DNA of 64,000 bases from Lactobacillus sp. HBUAS51381. GTDB lineage: Bacteria > Bacillota > Bacilli > Lactobacillales > Lactobacillaceae. Positions 56,356-64,000 of this stretch are shown piece by piece (position 1 is the stretch's first letter; every line of letters begins with the position of its first letter). The notes under the pieces were generated by a model. That model did no database searches. It had not been told where the DNA came from and was given only the letters and a program-made list of their open reading frames with translations. The DNA lies in the NCBI RefSeq assembly GCF_012641095.1, contig NZ_JAAVSC010000002.1:85861-149860 (forward strand), in the 5' to 3' direction. Position numbers and translations under genes: made by a program.

Positions 56356-56379
56356 CTACTGTTCACAAGTGAACAGTAG
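56356..56379. repeat. Palindrome at the 3' end of the 94-residue protein gene
   Basis: CTACTGTTCAC-AA-GTGAACAGTAG, perfect 11-bp arms, overlapping the stop codon and ending 13 bp before the rimP -10. No T-tract; may be an operator for the rimP promoter or an mRNA 3' stabiliser. Confidence 0.6.
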
Positions 56380-56631
56380 TAAAATAAATCCCGCAATCGT
56401 AATGAATTCAAAAACCAATAGATTTAACCGATTCAAGGCCATTTCCTTTAAGCTAATCGCCTTGACGACCGTCAGAATAAACGCAATCAGGAAGTAACCG
56501 ATCACAACCGCGAGGAAGGGCGCGGCCGCAACAGTTGCCACCAAACCACATAACACATAACCTAAACCAATCAAACAATAGCCTGCCAGGAAGAGCCACC
56601 CATCTGGTAACCGTGCAAACCGCTGGAGCAT
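56356..56631 (-). CDS. Hypothetical small membrane protein with cre-controlled promoter
   Basis: About 91-94 residues, not recognised. Three predicted membrane spans (GWLFLAGYCLIGLGYVLCGLVA; APFLAVVIGYFLIAFILTVV; LLVFEFITIAGFILLLF). ATG 56631 or GTG 56640; the SD is weak (GCGGG). Its promoter carries a near-perfect CcpA cre over the -35, so it is probably carbon-repressed. It stands between the polC terminator and the rimP promoter. Confidence 0.7.
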   Translation of the reverse strand: MLQRFARLPDGWLFLAGYCLIGLGYVLCGLVATVAAAPFLAVVIGYFLIAFILTVVKAISLKEMALNRLNLLVFEFITIAGFILLLFTCEQ

Positions 56632-56694
56632 GGTGAACACCCGCTTTCGTTAGAGTTTAGTACTGAGTCCTAGGTTCTTTGATTCCTCACCATT

Positions 56695-56732
56695 ATTGTA
56701 CCATAACTCAGTGGTTTTGTAAGCGCTTACCA
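56695..56732 (-). promoter_or_regulatory. Promoter with cre site
   Basis: Minus-strand TTACAA, 16-bp spacer, TGG-TACAAT (-10 at 56700-56695). The sequence TTGTAAGCGCTTACCA (56717-56732, plus sense) has a perfect 12-bp palindromic core GTAAGCGCTTAC and overlaps the -35. Confidence 0.7.
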
Positions 56733-56807
56733 GGCGATTAATCCCGATAACTGTGGGTTATGCTTCGATCCCTAGCGGCCGATCTTGTCGGTCAGTTAAT
56801 CAATTCG

Positions 56808-56852
56808 AAAAAAGCCCATTAGCGCAGCATTTAAGCTGTACTAATGGGCTTT
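56808..56852 (-). terminator. Terminator of polC
   Basis: Stem AAAGCCCATTAG/CTAATGGGCTTT (12 bp, 56811-56822 with 56841-56852) and T6 on the minus strand. A mobile element now separates it from the polC stop. Confidence 0.88.
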
Positions 56853-56864
56853 CTAAATAGGCAT

Positions 56865-57205
56865 CTAAAGGTTGAAAGCCACTAAACGTGTGGTGACATC
56901 GCTGGAATGGCAACGTCCGGTCAGTTTAATTGGATACATCTCATGCAGCCGTGAGTGAGTCAAATTTGGTCTCAGCCGTGGGATTTACCAAGCGATTTTT
57001 CCTGGTAAATGGCGTCTTTGAGACGCGGACTGACGGCTCAAAGCGAGGGAAAAGACAACACTTTGGCTTTTTCCGATCCTTCCCACCGCGATCCAGACCA
57101 AATTTGGCGAACGGTAAGGCGGCCAGCCCGCGACTATCATATTATAATGGTTGCTATCCTTGTCACACCAGGAATCTTAGCTGTTTTCTATCTTTCAATC
57201 TTTAG
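56865..57205. mobile_element. MITE-like structured element, copy 2 (short form, 341 bp)
   Basis: Ends CTAAAGGTTGAAAG and CTTTCAATCTTTAG are inverted repeats (13 of 14). They are directly flanked by a perfect 8-bp duplication ATAGGCAT (56857-56864 and 57206-57213), showing insertion between polC and its terminator. Interior helices: P1 56962-56972/57095-57105, P2 56978-56982/57082-57086, P3 56983-56990/57003-57010, P4 57016-57022/57037-57043, P5 57047-57054/57067-57074. P3 differs from copy 1 at two positions, both compensated. No credible ORF or transposase; presumably moved in trans. Confidence 0.85.
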
Positions 57206-57262
57206 ATAGGCATTAAGCGCATAGGCGATGCTGGCTACCTAGCCAAGAAAGCGAGTCGTAAC

Positions 57263-60200
57263 CTACATCATGTCGTCGAACAAGCTCAACTGGTTTTCAT
57301 CCGGCAAGCCATCGAGCACACCGTTTTCCGTCATGAAATCAATCAGCGTCTTAGAGACCTTTCCACGCTTAGCGAGGTCCTCTTTGGAGATGAATGGCCG
57401 GTCATTACGAGCCGCCACAATCTGTTTGGCCACGTTCAACCCGAGTCCGGGAGCCGCCTTAAATGGCGCAATTAACGTGTCACCATCGATAATCCAGTCG
57501 GCCGCGTCGGACTTTTCCAGATCGATCATCTTGAAATTATAGCCCCGTTCCAGCATTTCGTTAGCGAGTTCGAGCACCGTCAACAGGTTCTTGTCCTTGG
57601 TCGAGGCATCCATCCCCTGATCATTGATCGCCTTCATGGCGGCCTTCACCGCCGTCTTGCCCTGTGACATGGCGACAACGTCGAAGTCATCGGCCCGCAC
57701 GGAGAAGTAAGCGGCGTAATAAATAATCGGGAAGTAGACCTTGAAGTAAGCCACCCGCAATGCCATCAGCACGTAAGCGGCGGCATGGGCCCGCGGGAAC
57801 ATGTACTTGATCTTCAAACAAGAATCGATGTACCAGTCGGGACAGTCGGTGGCCTTCATCTTTTCCTGCCACTCGTCGGGAATCCCCCGGCCCTTCCGCA
57901 CGTGCTCCATGACCTGGAAAGAGGTTTCAGAATCAAGGCCAAAGTTAATCAAGTCGGTCATGATGTTATCCCGGCAGCCAATCACGTTGGCGATAGTGGC
58001 GGTTCCCGCCTTGATTAACTCTTCGGCGTTTCCTAACCACACATCGGTCCCGTGAGACAGGCCGGAAATCTGTAGCAGTTGCGAGTAGTTCTTCGGGTGG
58101 GTTTCTTCGAGCATCCCCCGGACAAACCGCGTCCCAAATTCAGGCACGCCCAGCGTCCCGGTCTTGGACTGAATCTGTTCCGGCGTGACCCCCAGAGAAT
58201 CGGTACCGGAGAACAACGCCATGACGCCCGGATCGTCCATCGGAATCGTCTGAGGATCGACCCCAGACAAATCTTGCAGCGTCCGAATCATGGTTGGATC
58301 ATCATGTCCCAGAATATCAATCTTCAAAATATTGTCGTGAATCGAATGGAAATCAAAGTGGGTCGTTTGCCAAGCCGCGTTCTGATCATCGGCCGGATAC
58401 TGAATCGGCGTAAAGTCGTAAATATCCATGTAGTCCGGCACAACGATGATCCCCGCAGGATGTTGTCCGGTCGTCCGCTTGACCCCGGTGGCCCCCTTGG
58501 CTAGCCGATCAATCTCCGCGCCCCTAAACGTTTGTTCCGTATCGCGCTCGTAGGCTTTCACGTACCCGTAGGCCGTCTTGTCCGCCACCGTGCCAATCGT
58601 TCCGGCCCGGTACACGTTCTTTTCGCCGAACAAAACTTTCGTATAGTTATGGGCAATGGGTTGGTAGTCCCCGGAGAAGTTCAAATCAATATCAGGAACC
58701 TTGTTTCCCTTGAAGCCCAGGAAGGTTTCGAACGGGATGTTATGGCCATCACCAATCATCAGCGTGCCACACTTTGGGCAATTCTTTTCCGGTAAATCGT
58801 AGCCAGAACTGTATTCCCCCTTGGTGTAGAAGTGCGAATACTGACAGTTTGGGCACCGGTAATGTGGCGGCAAGGGGTTCACCTCGGTAATTCCGGTAAA
58901 CGTCGCCACCACACTGGATCCCACGGACCCCCGCGACCCAACCAAGTACCCGTCCTTGTTGGACTTGGCTACCAGTCGTTGCGCGATCAAATAAATCACG
59001 GAGAATCCGTTCCCAATGATCGACTTCAATTCCCGGTCGACCCGGTGTTGAACCAACTCGGGCAGTGGATCGCCATACCACGCGTGTGCCGTATCCATGG
59101 TCCGTTGCCGAATTTCATCCTCGGCACCTTCCATGCGCGGCGTATAGAGCTTGTCCTTCAGCGGATGTACCTCATCCACGTCATTGGCAATCTTCTGCGT
59201 GTTGGTGACCACAATTTCCTTGGCCGTGTCCTCGCCCAGGTAGGCAAAGTCGGCCAACATCTCGTTGGTCGTCATGAAGTGCGCGTCGGGCAATTCCTGC
59301 CGATTCAGTGGGTTGGCGCCCCCCTGCGAGTGAATCAGAATCTTCCGGTAAATGTAGTCCTCCGGGTTCAGATAGTGCACGTCACCCGTAGCCACCACCG
59401 GCTTGTTCAGGTCGTGCCCCAATTGCACCATGTTGCCAACAATTTCTTCCAGATTGGATTCATCGGCAATCAAGCCCGAATCAATGAGTGGCTGATAAGC
59501 CGCCTTGGGTTGGACTTCGAGATAGTCGTAGTATTTGGCCTTCGCCGCCGCTTCGACCTGGCCCTTTTGCATCATCGCGGTGAAAACTTCACCCGACGAA
59601 CAGGCTGACCCGACAATAATCCCCTCGCGGTAATGATCCAGCACGCTCCGAGGTACCCGTGGTACCCGGTAGAAGTAGTCCACGTTCGAAGCCGAAACCA
59701 GCTTGAACATGTTCTTCAATCCCGCTTGCGTCTTGGCAATCAGGATGGCATGGCTGGGCCGCGCGTGTTTATACGCATCGTTATCGGTCATATGATCGTT
59801 GAGTTGGTCGTGATACTGAATGTCATAACGGTCCTCGGCGTCCTTCAAGAACAGATAGTTCAGGTGACCCGTGGACTCGGCATCGTAAACGGCCCGGTGA
59901 TGGTGTTCCAAGCTGACATGGAAGCGTTTCGCCAGCGTATTCAGCCGGTAACTCTTGAGCGTCGGGTACAGGAACCGTGCCAACGTCAAGGTATCGATGA
60001 TGGGATTGCTGATCTCCGGCATATTGTGCCGCTTGTAGCCGGTGTTCATGAACCCCACATCGAAGGTGACGTTGTGTCCGACGATAATGGCATCGCCACA
60101 GAACTCGCGGAAGAGCTTGAAGACCTCCTCCTCGGACTTGGAACCCGCCACCATATCATCGGTGATACTGGTCAGGTTCGTGGTCTGTTCGGACAGTGGG

Positions 60201-61606
60201 AATCCCGGATCGATAAATTCCTCAAACTGGGCAATGACGTTCTTATGCTCCATCTTGACCGCGGACAGTTCAATGACCTTGTCATAAATGGCGGACAGAC
60301 CGGTGGTTTCCACGTCAAAGACGACGTAGGTGGCGCCGTCTAGGGGCACGTGGGCGCTGTTATACCCAATCGGGACTCCATCGTCCACCAAATTGGCTTC
60401 CACTCCGTAGAGCATCTTCACGCCGGCCTTGGCCCCCGCATTGAAGGCGGCGGGGAACCCTTGCACATCGGCGTGATCCGTGATGGCTAACGCGGGCATC
60501 CCCCATTTTTTGGCTTGACTGACGTAATCGCCAATCGGATTGGTGGCATCCATCTGACTCATCGTGGTGTGCAGGTGGAGTTCCACCCGTTTCTCGTCGG
60601 CCGGTGCCGTGTCTTGGCGACTAGCATGTTTGACTTCATTGATGTCGTAGGCGTTCAGGGCCAGATCACGCATGAAGCTATCTTCCTGCACGCTCCCGCG
60701 AACCTTCACCCAACTGCCTTCTTCAACCCCGGCAAATTGCGCTTCGTCCTCGGCCCCCCGAGAGAATTTCTTCACAACAATCGACGACGTGTAGTCGGTA
60801 ATCTTAATAGTCAGGAGTTGGCGCCCTGACCGTAATTTACGGACTTCCTTGTCGAAAATGTACCCTTCAACGATCACTGACCGTTCCTCTTGGGTAATGT
60901 CGACCATGCGCATCGTCGGTTGATCGCCCTTGATGGCCTTCCCAATCTGAGTTGGTCCACTAGCGGCCTGTACGTCACCGTTGCTCTGACTGGCACGTTT
61001 TTGGTTGGCTTTTTCAATCGCCGCCGCAGCCTGCTGGGCCAACTGGGCATCGGTCTTTTCCTGCCGCGCCTTGAACTCGTCGATCTTGGCCTGCGACTTG
61101 GACTCGTCCACCATCACGTGGATGTTGAACTTCGGAAAGCCAGCCTGCCGGTAAGTATCCTCAATGGGCCCTAACGCCTGATTGGCCAAAAAGTTCTTCA
61201 CCACTTCATTTTGAGCGTACAACAGGACGCGGCCGTCCGGATCCATCTGGGGAACCTGAGATTGGCAGAGCTCCTGAACCAGATTACTGGTTAGACCGCT
61301 GTTCTTGACGACCCATTCCCAGTAATCACCCAGCAGGCGATCGGTCAGCTTCGGTTGGTCGACTTTGATCGAAGCCTCCACCGTCGCAATCTCCCGAAAG
61401 GCGATCTGTAAATGGTTGTGAAACTCTACGAAGGCGGTAAACGGCAAGATGCTGGGTAACTTCAAATGAAAATGCCAGCGCCGCGACTGTTCGTGAACGG
61501 TCAATCGGTCAATTGTAGCGGTCTGGAAATACGGCTGATTCGCCGCACCAGACAAATCTAGTTGTTGTAATAATTTTTCGAATAATGCATGGCGATCTTC
61601 GTCCAC
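57263..61606 (-). CDS. polC: DNA polymerase III PolC-type, alpha subunit with proofreading exonuclease
   Basis: 1447 residues, normal PolC length. Order: N-terminal domains, OB fold ([23 protein letters not shown]), PHP with the inserted DEDDh exonuclease ([45 protein letters not shown]), the palm with zinc finger ([20 protein letters not shown]) and catalytic [12 protein letters not shown], then HhH ([11 protein letters not shown]). It is the essential replicase of low-GC Gram-positives. GTG start behind AAAGGAG. Own terminator, displaced by the element. Confidence 0.98.
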   Translation of the reverse strand: MDEDRHALFEKLLQQLDLSGAANQPYFQTATIDRLTVHEQSRRWHFHLKLPSILPFTAFVEFHNHLQIAFREIATVEASIKVDQPKLTDRLLGDYWEWVVKNSGLTSNLVQELCQSQVPQMDPDGRVLLYAQNEVVKNFLANQALGPIEDTYRQAGFPKFNIHVMVDESKSQAKIDEFKARQEKTDAQLAQQAAAAIEKANQKRASQSNGDVQAASGPTQIGKAIKGDQPTMRMVDITQEERSVIVEGYIFDKEVRKLRSGRQLLTIKITDYTSSIVVKKFSRGAEDEAQFAGVEEGSWVKVRGSVQEDSFMRDLALNAYDINEVKHASRQDTAPADEKRVELHLHTTMSQMDATNPIGDYVSQAKKWGMPALAITDHADVQGFPAAFNAGAKAGVKMLYGVEANLVDDGVPIGYNSAHVPLDGATYVVFDVETTGLSAIYDKVIELSAVKMEHKNVIAQFEEFIDPGFPLSEQTTNLTSITDDMVAGSKSEEEVFKLFREFCGDAIIVGHNVTFDVGFMNTGYKRHNMPEISNPIIDTLTLARFLYPTLKSYRLNTLAKRFHVSLEHHHRAVYDAESTGHLNYLFLKDAEDRYDIQYHDQLNDHMTDNDAYKHARPSHAILIAKTQAGLKNMFKLVSASNVDYFYRVPRVPRSVLDHYREGIIVGSACSSGEVFTAMMQKGQVEAAAKAKYYDYLEVQPKAAYQPLIDSGLIADESNLEEIVGNMVQLGHDLNKPVVATGDVHYLNPEDYIYRKILIHSQGGANPLNRQELPDAHFMTTNEMLADFAYLGEDTAKEIVVTNTQKIANDVDEVHPLKDKLYTPRMEGAEDEIRQRTMDTAHAWYGDPLPELVQHRVDRELKSIIGNGFSVIYLIAQRLVAKSNKDGYLVGSRGSVGSSVVATFTGITEVNPLPPHYRCPNCQYSHFYTKGEYSSGYDLPEKNCPKCGTLMIGDGHNIPFETFLGFKGNKVPDIDLNFSGDYQPIAHNYTKVLFGEKNVYRAGTIGTVADKTAYGYVKAYERDTEQTFRGAEIDRLAKGATGVKRTTGQHPAGIIVVPDYMDIYDFTPIQYPADDQNAAWQTTHFDFHSIHDNILKIDILGHDDPTMIRTLQDLSGVDPQTIPMDDPGVMALFSGTDSLGVTPEQIQSKTGTLGVPEFGTRFVRGMLEETHPKNYSQLLQISGLSHGTDVWLGNAEELIKAGTATIANVIGCRDNIMTDLINFGLDSETSFQVMEHVRKGRGIPDEWQEKMKATDCPDWYIDSCLKIKYMFPRAHAAAYVLMALRVAYFKVYFPIIYYAAYFSVRADDFDVVAMSQGKTAVKAAMKAINDQGMDASTKDKNLLTVLELANEMLERGYNFKMIDLEKSDAADWIIDGDTLIAPFKAAPGLGLNVAKQIVAARNDRPFISKEDLAKRGKVSKTLIDFMTENGVLDGLPDENQLSLFDDMM

Positions 61607-61843
61607 AAGCGAACTCCTTTCACACTGTTTGACTCTATTTACAATTGCTTAAAGCACTTAGGCTGGCTGAGCTGAATTTGTTGAGATTGGTCTTTGGCTG
61701 TTAATTAACCTTCCCTCGCCAAGCGTTGTTACAAATACCCGTTGCTTGGCTTAGCTTTACAGATGGTCCGCGTTTCAACCCATAGTTGGCGAACGGCCAA
61801 CACCAACACTATCCCCGTCAGCCATTGCTAAGCTGAAAGACTA
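61607..61843 (-). promoter_or_regulatory. polC leader region with hairpins
   Basis: Gap between the proS terminator and polC. It holds GCCAAGC/GCTTGGC (61722-61749), a long-range GCTTAGC/GCTAAGC pairing, GTTGGC/GCCAAC around TTGGCGAACGG (61786-61796, a block also present in both mobile elements), and the RBS. The polC promoter is not clear. Confidence 0.35.
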
Positions 61844-61870
61844 AAAAGACCAGCCGCTAGCTGGTCTTTT
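61844..61870 (-). terminator. Terminator of proS
   Basis: Perfect 11-bp stem AAAAGACCAGC/GCTGGTCTTTT with a five-base loop, T5 on the minus strand, 8 bp past the stop. Confidence 0.92.
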
Positions 61871-61877
61871 CGGTAAG

Positions 61878-63635
<1,758 letters not shown>

Positions 63636-63638
63636 TTA

Positions 63639-64000
63639 CTAGTGAATAAAGTAGCGTTCGATGTCGTTCCAAGTAACCAGTAGCATCAAGATTACCAGGA
63701 AGCCAACACCCACCAGCGTGATCCCCGCTTCCACGTTCTCGGAAAGTGGTTTGCGCCGAATCGCCTCAATAAAGTTCAATAATATTTTACCACCATCTAA
63801 GGCAGGAATTGGTAGTAAATTGACAATGGCCAAGTTAATTGAGAGAAAGGCCAGGAAATTCAACACCCCGACCAGTCCAAACTGCGTCGCCTGTGAGGTC
63901 GTGGCGAAGATGGCCACGGGCCCGCCCAAGTCGTTTAGGCTAAAGTGGCCGGACACCATGCTCCACAGAGCGCCAAACAGGGCCTTGGTCATCGTCCAGG
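63639..64000 (-). CDS. rseP: RIP metalloprotease RseP (C-terminal part; 5' end beyond window)
   Basis: Only the last 120 or so residues are inside the window; the frame stays open past base 64000. Visible are the end of the PDZ-to-membrane region (GPVAIFATTSQATQFG), the third transmembrane motif NLLPIPALDGGKIL carrying the zinc-ligand aspartate of site-2 proteases, and the last membrane span. It cleaves anti-sigma factors and signal-peptide remnants in the membrane. The order rseP-proS-polC is standard in lactobacilli. Confidence 0.93.
   Translation of the reverse strand, partial: WTMTKALFGALWSMVSGHFSLNDLGGPVAIFATTSQATQFGLVGVLNFLAFLSINLAIVNLLPIPALDGGKILLNFIEAIRRKPLSENVEAGITLVGVGFLVILMLLVTWNDIERYFIH

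Noticed and set aside
56930..57205. Plus-strand frames inside the second mobile element, resembling the upstream extension of the sunset-domain protein
   Set aside because: The similarity is due to the shared non-coding repeat; in both places the frame differs in length, lacks an SD and is full of stem sequence.

Overview
The window is a chromosomal segment of a moderately high-GC member of the Lactobacillaceae. The evidence is the dltX-dltA-dltB-dltC-dltD operon, a hisS-aspS pair behind a T-box, the order rseP-proS-polC-rimP-nusA-ylxR-ylxQ-infB-rbfA-truB-ribF-hrcA-grpE-dnaK-dnaJ, and dense hairpin-plus-T terminators. A Levilactobacillus-like species is a reasonable guess but is not proven. 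Both ends cut genes: the zinc-type alcohol dehydrogenase at the left and rseP at the right.

Layout. 1-9 kb: partial dehydrogenase, rpsU, a pyruvate-phosphate dikinase regulator, endonuclease IV, then a wall-teichoic-acid block (two CDP-glycerol glycerophosphotransferases around a TagG-type exporter permease), a YitT protein and msrA. 9-22 kb: T-box/hisS/aspS, a secreted amidase, a fructosamine-kinase-like protein, a TetR/TauE pair with a perfect 20-bp operator, a HAD phosphatase, dtd, rel, rsmE and prmA. 22-36.5 kb: accessory DNA with mscL, a secreted nuclease pair, small unknown genes, a sortase-anchored LRR/MucBP surface protein, and an island of four predicted phosphoesterases with a divergent helical-repeat protein. 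36.5-43 kb: lepA and the dlt operon. 43-64 kb: the chaperone operon with two CIRCE operators, then the translation/transcription-factor operon, polC, proS and rseP.

Most unusual signals. (1) Two copies (23159-23586 and 56865-57205) of a small non-coding element. Each has 14-bp terminal inverted repeats, directly abutting 8-bp target duplications, and an interior of nested stems conserved with compensatory base changes. A diverged relative of the interior lies between rbfA and truB (50750-50895). I do not recognise this family. (2) The 29.8-36.4 kb island: an operon of two metallophosphoesterases (one fused to a kinase-like domain whose P-loop is destroyed) plus an unknown protein. Beside it are an endonuclease/exonuclease/phosphatase-family enzyme fused to tandem helical repeats, a stand-alone protein made of the same repeats, and a fourth phosphoesterase. 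(3) A T-box whose specifier region reads GACAC, containing both an Asp and a His codon, ahead of hisS-aspS. (4) 10-bp-phased direct repeats just upstream of both the teichoic-acid and dlt promoters.

Functionally, the window joins core information processing, heat-shock control and envelope building (teichoic acid synthesis, export and D-alanylation) with a variable zone of surface, nuclease and phosphoesterase genes.
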